From Streptomyces tanashiensis (GTDB taxonomy: Bacteria > Actinomycetota > Actinomycetes > Streptomycetales > Streptomycetaceae), in assembly GCF_014648895.1 (NCBI RefSeq), contig NZ_BMRZ01000008.1, forward strand, positions 248,001 to 312,000: 64,000 bases of DNA. Direction: 5' to 3'. Below, piece by piece: positions 15,675-24,800 of this stretch (positions are counted from its first letter, which is position 1; the number at the start of each line of letters is the position of its first letter). The notes under the pieces are model-generated. The model did no database searches, was not told where the DNA came from, and worked only from the letters and a program-made list of their open reading frames with translations. The position numbers were made by a program, and so were the translations under genes.

Positions 15675-18600
15675 ATGCCGCTCACCGAGACGGAGTGGGG
15701 GCTGGTCGCCGGCTGGGTGCGGGACCACCTCCTCGACACCCCAGAGCCGCGGGACCGGATGCTGCGCGCGGGCCTGCCCGCGGATTTCGTCGAGGACCTG
15801 CCGCTCACCCCGGACTCCGGCCGGAACGCCCTGATCGTCGTCGCCGCGGCCCGCCGGGACATCGCCCACCAGCGCCGGCTGCTCTCCGTGCTCGCCGGTC
15901 TCGACGCGCTGGCCGCGATCGACGATCCGCACGCCTTCGAGCAGGGCGCCGAGGCCCGGAACCTGCTGACCCGGCTCCGGGAGGACGAGCGGCTGCGCCG
16001 TTCCCCGCGGGACCCGTTCCGCAGCATGCTCCTGAAGCACGGCACGGAGGCGTTCCTGGACCGGCGCGAGCTGCGCGAGAAGCTCCGGGACTTCCTGGCC
16101 GACCCGGAGCAGACGGTCTTCGTCGTCGACGGGCCGCCGGACAGCGGCCGCTCCTACACCTACGAGCTGATCCGCCATCTCGGCCAGCACTGCGACTTCC
16201 GTCCGGTCCGGGTCACGCTCTCCCGCACGTCCACGGCGGCGCGCCTGATGGAGCGGCTCTCGGCCTTCGTGGCGGGTCCGGAGGCCGACCGGATCCCGTT
16301 GAATCCCACACGGTTGAACGATCCACTGCCCTGTTTCGAGGACGCCGCGCACCGGATCGTGGCCCGCGCGACCGCCGCCGAGGAGCGCTTCTGGCTGGTC
16401 CTCGACGACTGCGACCGGCTCGACCCGCACTCGGACGTGTGGGACTGCATCGGCGTCCTGGCGCGGGCGATCTACGAGCACACCCCGGTCCGCGGCGAGA
16501 CCGTGCCGCGCCTGGTCCTGCTCGGCTACGCGACGACCATGCGCCAGCTCCCGTACGAGATACGGAAGAACGAGTGCCGTGACACCACCCGGCTCGCCGA
16601 CGAGGACGATCTCCGGTCCTTCTTCCGGGAGTTCTTCACCGACGGGGCGCCCGCCGGGGAGGACGGGGCCGTCCGGGAGCTCACGGAGACGGCCGTGGCC
16701 GAGGTGCTGCGGGCCGTCGGCTCCCCCGACTCCACCGCGGACGGGGACAGTTACATGCGCCGGCTGTGCACGGCCGTGGAGGATGTCGTACGGCTCCACC
16801 GGACGCTTCCCCCGGCGTCACCGCCGCCGGGCGAGGCCGGTCATGTGCTGCGCGACGCCCTGCGCACCACGCTCGCCTCCCCCGACGTCGCGCTGCCCGA
16901 TCTGCGCAGGTCCTATCGCGAAGCCGCCTGCCTGCTCCAGGAGTTCGACCCCGCGCTGCTACGGCTGCCCGGTGAGGAGCGTGCCACCGGGCGGGCCGTC
17001 CTGGAGCTCGTCGACGACTGCACGGCCGTGCCGTCGCCCGGGGCCACCGTGTGGACGCTCAAGCCCGAGATCCGCGACGCGGCGCTGGAGGGCCTCGCGG
17101 GCCCCGGCGCGGCCCTCCGCCTCCTGCGGGCCAACATCGGTCTGCGCCCCGAGGGCCCGGGCCCGGAGCGCACGGCGCTCGCCCTGCTGGCGGGCACGGG
17201 TCTGCCGCCGGCCGGCACGGGATCGCCTCCGGCGGGAGCGGGGCCCGCCGCTCCCCCGGCGGCCCCCGACGAGGTCGAGGCGCTCTCCGACGCGCTGCAG
17301 GCCACGCTCTGGCTGAGCCGGGTCCCGGGCGTCACCGGGCTGCCCGACGTCGACGAGGTGCACCAGAGCCTGGAGCGGGCCCGGTTGCTGGAGCCGATGC
17401 GCCGGCTCGTCCGGGGGACCTTCCACGGCCGCACGGCCGAGCTCGACGCCCTGCACGCCTATCTCGCGCTGCCCGAGGAGCCCGCCGAACCGCCCGTCCT
17501 CCTGCACGGCGTCGGCGGCATCGGCAAGAGCACCCTGCTCGCCAAGTTCCTCGTCGACGCGCTCGCCGCCGCCGGTCCCGCCGGATTCCCCTTCGCCTAC
17601 ATCGACTTCGCACGTCCGACGCTCTCCATCCACGAACCCGCCACGGTGATCGCGGAGATGGCCCGACAGCTCGGCGTCCACCACCCCGCCCACCGCGCCG
17701 CCTTCGAGGAGCTCGCGGACGAGTGCGAGCGGACGGCGGCGCTCCAGCGCGGCGAGCGCAACGAGCTCGACGAACTGTCCCAGCTGGCCGGCACCCGGGC
17801 GACGCTCGGCCGCGACCACTCGTCCGACTTCCACGCCCGGGCCAGCGCCCGCGAGCAGGAGCTCGCCCACCGGGCCGCCTCCCTGGTCGCCGAGGCCGTC
17901 CGTCCGGCGCCGGGCGACCCTCCCCCTCCGCTGGTCGTGGTCGTCGACGGCTTCGAGGAGGCCCAGTACCGGGGCTCTCCCGTCATCGCCCGCATGTGGG
18001 CCGTCTGGACGGCCCTGCGGGCGGCCTACTCACGCCTTCGGTTCGTCGTCTCGGGGCGCGCGCCGATCGACCACCCGGCCCGGGTCCTGACCCCGCGCAC
18101 TATGGAGCTGACCGAGCTCGACCACGAGGCCTCGGTGGACCTGCTGATGTCCTCCGGGGTGGACGAGCCGCTCGCCGAGGACCTGGCCGAACGGATCGGC
18201 GGCCATCCGCTGAGCCTCAAGCTCGCCGCCAGGACGGCGGTCGCGCTGGGCACCGACTCGCCCTCGCTCGGCGGACTGCTGCGCGGACTGCCCTCCCGAC
18301 GCCGCTACTTCGACCGGCAGGTCGACCAGATGCTCATCCAGGGCACGCTGTACGACCGGATCCTCAACCACATCGCGGAGGACGACGTCCGGGCGCTCGT
18401 CCAGGCGGGTCTGGCCCTCCGCTTCATCACCCCCGACCTCATCCGGGAGGTCCTCGCCGAGCCGGCGGGGCTGCGCGTCGAGAGCGCCGGGGAGGCCCGC
18501 CGGCTCTACGGGCTGCTGACCTCCCGGGTCGACCTGATGGAGTCGGCGGGCCCGGACGCCATCCGGCACCGGACCGACCTGCGGGCCATCATGCTGCGCC

Positions 18601-21005
18601 TGACGGACGGCGCCCGCACCGATCTGATGCGGGCCGTGGACCGGAGGGCCGTCACGTACTACGCGGCCCGCGAGGGGCCCCGGGAGCGCGCCGAGGAGAT
18701 CTACCACCGGCTCCGGCTCGGCGAGAACCCCCGCACGGTGGAGGCCCGTTGGGAGCCCGGTGTCGTCCCGTACCTGGGCGGCTCGACCCACCACGAGATG
18801 GCGCACCGCTCGGCCGCGTTCCTCCTCGGCAGGATCGGCGGCCACGTGCCCGACCAGATCATGACCGCGGCCGACCAGGAGGACTGGGAGCGGATCGCGG
18901 CGCGCGAGGTCGAGGACCTCCTCACCCAGGGGTACGTGGAGGCCGCGGGCCAGCGGCTCGCGGAGCGGCGGCCGTGGACGCCGTGCAGCAGGCTGCACGC
19001 GCTGCTCGCCGAGACCCTCGCCCGCTCCGGGCGCACGGCGGAGGCCCGCGCGGGCGCCGAGCGGGCGGTGGACCGGGCGGAGGAGGCCGGCTGCGCGGAG
19101 ACCCAGCTCGAACTGCTCCAGCTGTCGGCCCGGCTCGCCCAGGACACGGGCGACTTCGCGGCGGCGGACCGTGACCTCCAGGAGGCGGAGGAGATCGCCG
19201 CGGGCCTCGGACTGCGCTACGAGTCGCTGGGCGTCCTGGTGGCCCGGTCCCGGCTCGCGGCGCTCGCGGACCTCGACGCCGCGCCGGCGGAGGAGCGCCT
19301 CGCCCGGACGCTGCGCGGGATGCCGGACGCGGACCTGGCCCGGCAGCCGTACCTGGCCCGTACGGCCGCGGCCACGGCGTGCCGGGCGGACCCGGGCATC
19401 CTGGAGCACACGCTGCGGCTCGTGGGGCTCCCGGCGGACGAGGAGGCGGTGGTCACCGAGCTGGCCCTCTGGATCGACACCACCCTCACGGACGAGCCCG
19501 GCCTCCTCGTGCCGCTGACCCGCATCCTGGAGTCCGCCGCCGGCCGAGAGGGCGGGGCAGCCGCGGACGCCGGCCGTCCGGACCTGGAGCGGATCGAGCG
19601 GGACCTGCGGGAGGCCCGGCGGCGCGGGACCCTGGACGGCGTCGCCCGGGAGGCTCTGACGCTCCGGGACGGCAGCGGCGACCTGCTGCTCGGGGTGGCC
19701 TCGGCGATGGACGCGGGCCCGGCCGCGCGCGGGCCCGAGGCGGCCGGCCGGGTCGCGGAGCCGGGGCCCGGTCCGCACACCCGGCACGACGGTACGGGCC
19801 TGTGGACGCGCCCGCCGCCGAACGCGGCCGGTGCGGCCCTCCGCAAGGTGCCCTTCCTGGCGCAGGAGGAGCTGGTCCGGGTCCGCAACGCCGCCACGCA
19901 GGCCGGCCTCGCCGACCGGGCCCTGCGCCCGGCCCTGCTCAAGGGCATTCCCGGCTATTTCACGGCCACCTTCGAACCGCTGGCCGACCCCCGGGAGCAG
20001 GCGCACGCCGACCTCAACGCGATGAACCAGGTGGAGCGCCTCCTCGACGGTCTGGTGCCGCTGGAGATCTGGCTGCACAACGCGATCGAGCAGACCCACG
20101 AGCAGGGCCCCCGCGCCGTCCTGCAGGGCGCTCTGGACACGGTGGCCCGCGCGATCACCGGGGAGGCGGAGCTCCCGGCGGAGATGATGCCCGGGGAGAT
20201 GAAGGAGGAGATCGTCCTCCAGGACGACACCGTGCCGTACGAGTTCCTGCACGGCGGCATCCGGGCCGGCGCCTCCGTCGCGCTGCTGCGGATCCCGCCG
20301 TACGAGTCGGGCGCGCCCCTCCTGCCCTCGTACCCGCACGGCGGCACCGGCTGGATGATCGCCCCCGGGCTGCTCGTCACCAACCACCATGTGGTGATGG
20401 CGCGTTCGTGGGAGTCGGGTGTCCGGCCGTACGTGAGCGACGAGGACCTGCGGCTCCAGGCGCTCATGTCTCGTTCGCGCTTCGACTTCGTCGAGGACGC
20501 GGCGGCCGCGCCGGAGGCGACGGCGGGCGAGCTGGCGGCCTGGGACGTGGCGCTCGACTACGCGATCGTGCGGCTCTCCGCCGACCAGGACGAGCGTCCG
20601 ACGCTGCGCGTCGCGACCCGTCCGCTGCTCGTCGGGGAGCGGCAGCGCGTCCCGGTCAACATCATCCAGCACCCGGGCGGACTGCCGAAGCGGGTCGCGC
20701 TGCGCAACAACCTGGTCTACCGGGCGGACGAGCACGACATCCTGTACTTCACGGACACCCGGGGCGGCTCCTCCGGCTCCCCGGTCTGCCTCGACGACTG
20801 GACGGTCGTGGGGCTGCACCGGGGGACGCGGAAGGTGGACGAGGTCGAGTTCCAGGGCGCCCGCACGCGGTTCGTGAACGTGGGCACCCAGATGAGCGGC
20901 ATCCTGGCCCATCTCAGGGAGTTCCGGCCGGAGTTGTACGAGGAGATCATGGCGGCCCAGTCGGGACGGCCGGTCCGGGGGAGAGCGAACGCGGAACCGA
21001 GGTGA
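15675..21005 (+). CDS. Giant two-NTPase (STAND-like) protein with C-terminal trypsin-like protease
   Basis: The 1776-aa protein appears to be a modular conflict protein. Residues 5-85 form a small helical, effector-associated-like (EAD-like) module. A first P-loop domain has GPPDSGRS at 153-160, with Arg in place of the Walker lysine, and FWLVLDDCD at 239-247. A second, STAND/NACHT-like domain has GVGGIGKS at 612-619 and VVVVDGFEE with Asp758. Helical, probably TPR-like repeats span about 1000-1340. A second EAD-like module spans about 1395-1475 (LEIWLHNAIEQ). A trypsin-fold protease has His1572 (TNHHVV), Asp1628 (LDYAIV) and Ser1700 (GGSSGSP). No signal peptide is present. It lies 6 bp before another trypsin-like gene. 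An NTP-gated sensor activating a protease is the natural reading, which is inference. Confidence 0.85.
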   Translation: MPLTETEWGLVAGWVRDHLLDTPEPRDRMLRAGLPADFVEDLPLTPDSGRNALIVVAAARRDIAHQRRLLSVLAGLDALAAIDDPHAFEQGAEARNLLTRLREDERLRRSPRDPFRSMLLKHGTEAFLDRRELREKLRDFLADPEQTVFVVDGPPDSGRSYTYELIRHLGQHCDFRPVRVTLSRTSTAARLMERLSAFVAGPEADRIPLNPTRLNDPLPCFEDAAHRIVARATAAEERFWLVLDDCDRLDPHSDVWDCIGVLARAIYEHTPVRGETVPRLVLLGYATTMRQLPYEIRKNECRDTTRLADEDDLRSFFREFFTDGAPAGEDGAVRELTETAVAEVLRAVGSPDSTADGDSYMRRLCTAVEDVVRLHRTLPPASPPPGEAGHVLRDALRTTLASPDVALPDLRRSYREAACLLQEFDPALLRLPGEERATGRAVLELVDDCTAVPSPGATVWTLKPEIRDAALEGLAGPGAALRLLRANIGLRPEGPGPERTALALLAGTGLPPAGTGSPPAGAGPAAPPAAPDEVEALSDALQATLWLSRVPGVTGLPDVDEVHQSLERARLLEPMRRLVRGTFHGRTAELDALHAYLALPEEPAEPPVLLHGVGGIGKSTLLAKFLVDALAAAGPAGFPFAYIDFARPTLSIHEPATVIAEMARQLGVHHPAHRAAFEELADECERTAALQRGERNELDELSQLAGTRATLGRDHSSDFHARASAREQELAHRAASLVAEAVRPAPGDPPPPLVVVVDGFEEAQYRGSPVIARMWAVWTALRAAYSRLRFVVSGRAPIDHPARVLTPRTMELTELDHEASVDLLMSSGVDEPLAEDLAERIGGHPLSLKLAARTAVALGTDSPSLGGLLRGLPSRRRYFDRQVDQMLIQGTLYDRILNHIAEDDVRALVQAGLALRFITPDLIREVLAEPAGLRVESAGEARRLYGLLTSRVDLMESAGPDAIRHRTDLRAIMLRLTDGARTDLMRAVDRRAVTYYAAREGPRERAEEIYHRLRLGENPRTVEARWEPGVVPYLGGSTHHEMAHRSAAFLLGRIGGHVPDQIMTAADQEDWERIAAREVEDLLTQGYVEAAGQRLAERRPWTPCSRLHALLAETLARSGRTAEARAGAERAVDRAEEAGCAETQLELLQLSARLAQDTGDFAAADRDLQEAEEIAAGLGLRYESLGVLVARSRLAALADLDAAPAEERLARTLRGMPDADLARQPYLARTAAATACRADPGILEHTLRLVGLPADEEAVVTELALWIDTTLTDEPGLLVPLTRILESAAGREGGAAADAGRPDLERIERDLREARRRGTLDGVAREALTLRDGSGDLLLGVASAMDAGPAARGPEAAGRVAEPGPGPHTRHDGTGLWTRPPPNAAGAALRKVPFLAQEELVRVRNAATQAGLADRALRPALLKGIPGYFTATFEPLADPREQAHADLNAMNQVERLLDGLVPLEIWLHNAIEQTHEQGPRAVLQGALDTVARAITGEAELPAEMMPGEMKEEIVLQDDTVPYEFLHGGIRAGASVALLRIPPYESGAPLLPSYPHGGTGWMIAPGLLVTNHHVVMARSWESGVRPYVSDEDLRLQALMSRSRFDFVEDAAAAPEATAGELAAWDVALDYAIVRLSADQDERPTLRVATRPLLVGERQRVPVNIIQHPGGLPKRVALRNNLVYRADEHDILYFTDTRGGSSGSPVCLDDWTVVGLHRGTRKVDEVEFQGARTRFVNVGTQMSGILAHLREFRPELYEEIMAAQSGRPVRGRANAEPR

Positions 21006-21011
21006 GCGAGC

Positions 21012-22085
21012 ATGCCGAACGGACCACGGAGCGTGTCGCCGGTGGAGACCGGCGCCGAGCGGATCTTCGGTGATCTGCGGGAGGTCGCCGCGCGGGTGCG
21101 CGCGGAGCTGGAGGCGGAGATCGCCGAGTCCGCGCTCGAACTGCCCGCCGCGGTGGCACCGGCGGCCGAGATCTCCCGCTTCGCCCGTGAGGAACGGGCA
21201 CGCGTCCTGGAGGCGGGGGTCGGCGGCCTGGAGAAGATCGCCGGACACCGCGAGGACGAGCTCGACGAGGACGAGGCCTTCGGCGTGGAGGCGATCGTCC
21301 TCCTGGAGGGCCGGCCCGCGATCCTGGTCCAGCGCCAGGACTTCGCGCCGCAGCAGTACGAGTGGTCGGTCCTGGAGGCGCAGCGGCCCGCGATCAGGGA
21401 GTCCCTCGCGCGGGTCGGCCGGGTCGAGGTCACCGGGCACCCCAGTCTGGACTGGATCGGCACGGCGTTCCTGGTCGGCCCGCGCACGGTGATGACGAAC
21501 CGTCATGTGGCGGCGGAGTTCAGCCGTTTCGAGGACGAGCGCTGGATGCTCGAGTTCGGCATGTCGGCGCGGGTCGACCCGGCGGAGGAGCTGCCCGCCG
21601 AGGGCGAGCCGCCCGGGCCCTCGGTGCCGTACGAGATCACGGACGTCATCGGCATCCACCCCGACGTCGACATGGCGCTGCTCCGCGTCGAGCCCTCGTC
21701 GGAGGACGGCCTGCCGACGCCGTTGGCGATCGCGGCGGACGCGCCGGCGAGCGTGCCGGGCCGTCCGGTGTACGTGATCGGCTACCCGGCCTGGGACGGC
21801 CGGCGCAACGAGCCCGAGTCGATGCGCCGGATCTTCATGGACGTCTACAACGTGAAGCGGCTCCAGCCGGGCGCGGCCACCGAGTTCACCCCCGGCGGCC
21901 TGGTGATGAAGCACGACTGCTCGACGCTCGGCGGCAACAGCGGCTCCCCCGTGTTCGACCTGACCGACCACCGGGTGCTCGGGCTGCACTTCGGCGGCCG
22001 GTACCGCACGGGGAACTTCGCCGTCGCGCTGTGGGAGCTGGTGGACGACCCGCTGCTGGCCAAGGCGGAGGTCAACTGGGTCTGA
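21012..22085 (+). CDS. Trypsin-like serine protease, cytoplasmic
   Basis: The 357-aa protein has a helical N-terminal region (residues 1-125, rich in Ala/Glu, with a segment near DEAFGVEAIVLLEGRPAILVQ). A trypsin-like domain follows, with His165 (MTNRHVAAEF), Asp220 (DVDMALLRV) and Ser310 (GGNSGSPVFD). There is no secretion signal. It begins 6 bp after the NTPase-trypsin gene, so both belong to one operon. The helical part may be an association domain that recruits the protease to the NTPase. A second protease in the operon could be the downstream arm of a cascade. Confidence 0.92.
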   Translation: MPNGPRSVSPVETGAERIFGDLREVAARVRAELEAEIAESALELPAAVAPAAEISRFAREERARVLEAGVGGLEKIAGHREDELDEDEAFGVEAIVLLEGRPAILVQRQDFAPQQYEWSVLEAQRPAIRESLARVGRVEVTGHPSLDWIGTAFLVGPRTVMTNRHVAAEFSRFEDERWMLEFGMSARVDPAEELPAEGEPPGPSVPYEITDVIGIHPDVDMALLRVEPSSEDGLPTPLAIAADAPASVPGRPVYVIGYPAWDGRRNEPESMRRIFMDVYNVKRLQPGAATEFTPGGLVMKHDCSTLGGNSGSPVFDLTDHRVLGLHFGGRYRTGNFAVALWELVDDPLLAKAEVNWV

Positions 22086-22115
22086 GGGACCGGCGGTCGG
22101 GCCGAGGCGCCGTGT

Positions 22116-22136
22116 GCGCCGGTTCCGGGCCGGCGC
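22116..22136. terminator. Short hairpin between convergent genes
   Basis: GCGCCGG (22116-22122) and CCGGCGC (22130-22136) form a 7-bp stem with a 7-nt loop in the 50-bp gap between the trypsin-like gene and the convergent maltokinase-cap-like gene. It is weak compared with other stems in the window. Confidence 0.4.
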
Positions 22137-22795
22137 TACCGGCTCGCCTCCGCGAGGGCGACGGTGAACGCGCCGCGCGCGGTGGTCCCGTCGGAGAGGC
22201 GCCACTCGGCGGTGACCCGGCCGCGGCCCTGCCCGCCGTCCTCACCGTCGCGCAGGACGCGCCGCACCCGGAGGGTCAGCGGCTCGGCCGCGTCGGCCTC
22301 CCGCACCACCACGTCCGTGCGGTCGGCGCCCTCGGTGACCCGTACGAGCTCCGCTTCGGCACCGGCGGGGGCCAGCGAGGCGGCGACGGTGGGGTCGGTC
22401 GTGTTGTCCACGGACTGGGCCTGCGCCTCGGCGCGCCCGGCGAGCAGGGCGTACAACCGCTCGACGAGCACCGGGTCGTGGACGCCGTCGTAGATCCAGC
22501 GCGTGCCGAGGACGCCGTGCTCGGAGGTGCCGATGAGGGCGTGCTCGGCGCCCTCCAGGGGCGCGCCCCGGTAGGTCATCGGGACCAGGTAGGTGACCGC
22601 GTCGGGACCGGTGCCGTCGGTGACCGCCATGAACTCGATGCCCACCTCGCCCGCGGGGTCGTCCAGACGGAATCCGCCCGCCTTGGCCGGGCTCGGCCCG
22701 CCGGCCCCTCCGGCGTACCAGGGGCGGCCGGGCAGCCACTCGGCGAGCAGCTCCAGCTTGGTGGGCTGCATCGTGGTGTGGTGGATGACGGCCAT
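22136..22795 (-). CDS. Maltokinase N-terminal cap-like domain protein
   Basis: The 219-aa protein resembles the N-terminal cap of actinobacterial maltokinases as a free-standing protein: TKLELLAEWLPGRPWYAGG, GGFRLDDPAGEVGIEFMAV, PMTYRGAPLEGAEHALIGTSEHGVLGTRWIYDGVHDPV. The kinase domain itself is absent. GGGAGAAG before the ATG supports the start. Function is not known; the cap-like fold may bind sugars or act with a separate protein. It is a single gene convergent with the protease operon. Confidence 0.8.
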   Translation of the reverse strand: MAVIHHTTMQPTKLELLAEWLPGRPWYAGGAGGPSPAKAGGFRLDDPAGEVGIEFMAVTDGTGPDAVTYLVPMTYRGAPLEGAEHALIGTSEHGVLGTRWIYDGVHDPVLVERLYALLAGRAEAQAQSVDNTTDPTVAASLAPAGAEAELVRVTEGADRTDVVVREADAAEPLTLRVRRVLRDGEDGGQGRGRVTAEWRLSDGTTARGAFTVALAEASR

Positions 22796-22927
22796 CGTGC
22801 GCTTCTCCCTGTCGACCCGGGGCCAAGGAACCGCAACCTAACAGACGGGCAGGGTCGCGATGCGGGGGCGTCGGCGGCGACCTAGCCTGGAGATGGAGTG
22901 TTGTCCCCGGCCGGCAGGAGGCCCGCC

Positions 22928-24172
22928 GTGAGGTACTCGCACGCACGGAACCGGCGCGTCTGCGCGGCTCTCGCGGCCCTGGGCATCCTCGTCGCCCCCG
23001 TCGGCGCGGGTGCGGCCTTCGCGGCCGAACCCCCCGGCCCCGCCGCCCTCGTGGCGGCGGCCCCGTCGCCCTCGGCGGACGGGGACTTCCCGGAACTCAC
23101 CCCCGTGGTCGCCGCCCGCCTGGACCGGGCGGTCCGGGACGTGATGAAGGAGACCGGCGTCCCGGGTGTCAGCGTCGCCCTCTCCGCTCCCGGCAAGGGC
23201 ACGTACATCCGCTCCTTCGGCGTCGCCGACAAGGTCACGGACGAGCCCATGAACCCCGGGCTGTACATGCGGATCGGCAGCGAGACCAAGACCTTCACGG
23301 TGACCGCCCTGCTCGAACTGGTCGACCAGGGCAAGGTGAACCTGGACGACCCGATCTCGAAGTACGTCGACGGGGTGCCGAACGGCGACAAGATCACCCT
23401 GCGCAACCTGGCGTCGATGCGCAGCGGTCTCTTCAACTACTCTGCGGACGAGGGGTTCTACAAGGCGCTCACGTCCGATCCGTACCGGCCCTTCACCCCG
23501 CAGGAGCTGCTCGACTACTCCTTCAAGCACCCGATCCAGTTCCAGCCGGGCGCCGAGTTCGACTACTGCAACACGAATCTGATCCTGCTCGGGCTGGTCG
23601 TGGAGAAGGTCAGCGGGACCCCGCTCCACGAGTTCATCCAGAAGAACGTCGTCGAGCCGGCCGGACTGCGCCACACGGTGTTCCCGACGGACGCCGCGTT
23701 CCCGAGCCCGCACGCCCACGGCTACACCGAGCAGACCGCGTCGGGGAAGCTGGAGGACTCCACCGACTGGAATCCCTCCTGGGGCTGGGCGGCCGGTGCG
23801 ATGATCTCCGACCTGGAGGACCTGCGCACCTGGGCCCGGGTGGTCGCGACCGGCACGCTGCTCACGCCGGCGACGCAGGCGGAGCGGCTGCACACGTACC
23901 CCTCGGGCGTCCCCGGCGCCGGTTACGGCCTCGGCATCTTCGACGTCCAGGGCTGGATCGGCCACAACGGCTCCCTGCCCGGCTACGAGTCGCTCACGAT
24001 CTACCTCCCGGAGGCGAAGGCGACCCTGGTCGTCCTCCTCAACACGGACGTGCTGCACGACAACAACGAGCCCAGCACGCTCTTCGGTCAGGCCATCACG
24101 CGGATCGTGACCCCGGACCATGTCTTCGACATCCCGGTGACGGAGCCCAAGGCGAGTCCGAGCGGCAGCTGA
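22928..24172 (+). CDS. Exported serine hydrolase (beta-lactamase / DD-peptidase family)
   Basis: The 414-aa preprotein starts at a GTG 6 bp after AGGAGG. A signal peptide ends near AFAAEPP. The catalytic pattern of class-C beta-lactamase/DD-peptidase enzymes is present: Ser118-x-x-Lys121 (GSETK), Tyr213-x-Asn215 (DYCNTN) and His346-x-Gly (GHNGSLPGY). It likely acts on D-Ala-D-Ala peptides or esters outside the cell. No inhibitor or regulator gene is adjacent, and nothing specifically indicates antibiotic resistance. Confidence 0.93.
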   Translation: MRYSHARNRRVCAALAALGILVAPVGAGAAFAAEPPGPAALVAAAPSPSADGDFPELTPVVAARLDRAVRDVMKETGVPGVSVALSAPGKGTYIRSFGVADKVTDEPMNPGLYMRIGSETKTFTVTALLELVDQGKVNLDDPISKYVDGVPNGDKITLRNLASMRSGLFNYSADEGFYKALTSDPYRPFTPQELLDYSFKHPIQFQPGAEFDYCNTNLILLGLVVEKVSGTPLHEFIQKNVVEPAGLRHTVFPTDAAFPSPHAHGYTEQTASGKLEDSTDWNPSWGWAAGAMISDLEDLRTWARVVATGTLLTPATQAERLHTYPSGVPGAGYGLGIFDVQGWIGHNGSLPGYESLTIYLPEAKATLVVLLNTDVLHDNNEPSTLFGQAITRIVTPDHVFDIPVTEPKASPSGS

Positions 24173-24272
24173 CGCGAGCCCCCCGCCCCTCCGGCCACGC
24201 GCCTGATAATCTCCGAATTGTCCTTAATGACCCTCGGCACACGTGGATGCCGCCGCAGTATCGGGAGCAGCA

Positions 24273-24737
24273 ATGACCGGTGGACCCGAGCCCCTCAGCG
24301 CCGTCGCCCGCGAGGCGCTCCAGCGCGAGCTCGCCGATCTGCGCACCGAACGCGAGGCCGTCGCCGTCACCCTGCGGGGCGGCGGCGGGGACGAGGTCGG
24401 CGACCGGGCCGACCAGGCCGACGAGTTGCAGCGCGCCGACGAGCTCGACCGGCTCGACACCCGCATCACCGAGATCGAGGGGCGGCTGAAGGAGGGCGCC
24501 GTCGCGGGGGCTCCGTCCACCGACGCGGTCGGTGTGGGGAGCAGCGTGACCGTGCGGTTCGCGGACGGCACCGAGTCGACCGTCCAGATCGGCGAGCTGG
24601 CGAACGCCCTCGACGCCACCCTGGTCACCGCCGACAGCCCGCTCGGCCGGGCCCTGCTCGGCCACCGCGCCGGCGACACCGTCACGTACGACACGCCGGA
24701 GGGCCGGACGACCGCGGTCGTGGTCTCGCTCGGCTGA
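24273..24737 (+). CDS. GreA/GreB-family transcription elongation factor-like protein
   Basis: The 154-aa protein has a helical N-terminal coiled coil with heptad Leu/Ala (residues 10-85, LQRELADLRTEREAV, ADELDRLDTRITEIEGRL) and a C-terminal FKBP-like lobe (about 95-154, GSSVTVRFADG, then DSPLGRALLGHRAGDTVTYDTPEG). This matches GreA/GreB and Rnk-like proteins that bind the RNA polymerase secondary channel. The chosen ATG follows GGGAG; a GTG 30 bp upstream is possible. The coiled-coil tip has Asp/Glu (GDEVGDRADQADE) where GreA carries its acidic catalytic pair. Confidence 0.88.
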   Translation: MTGGPEPLSAVAREALQRELADLRTEREAVAVTLRGGGGDEVGDRADQADELQRADELDRLDTRITEIEGRLKEGAVAGAPSTDAVGVGSSVTVRFADGTESTVQIGELANALDATLVTADSPLGRALLGHRAGDTVTYDTPEGRTTAVVVSLG

Positions 24738-24800
24738 CGGCGCGCCGGCGACCGCCGCACCCGGTCCCGGCGTCACCGGCCCTCGCCGTGCCCGCCCCGG

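Noticed and set aside
18030..22205. A 1391-aa open frame on the minus strand opposite the NTPase-trypsin and trypsin genes.
   Set aside because: It has no recognisable domain and mirrors the high G/C third positions of the real genes, which have clear catalytic motifs.
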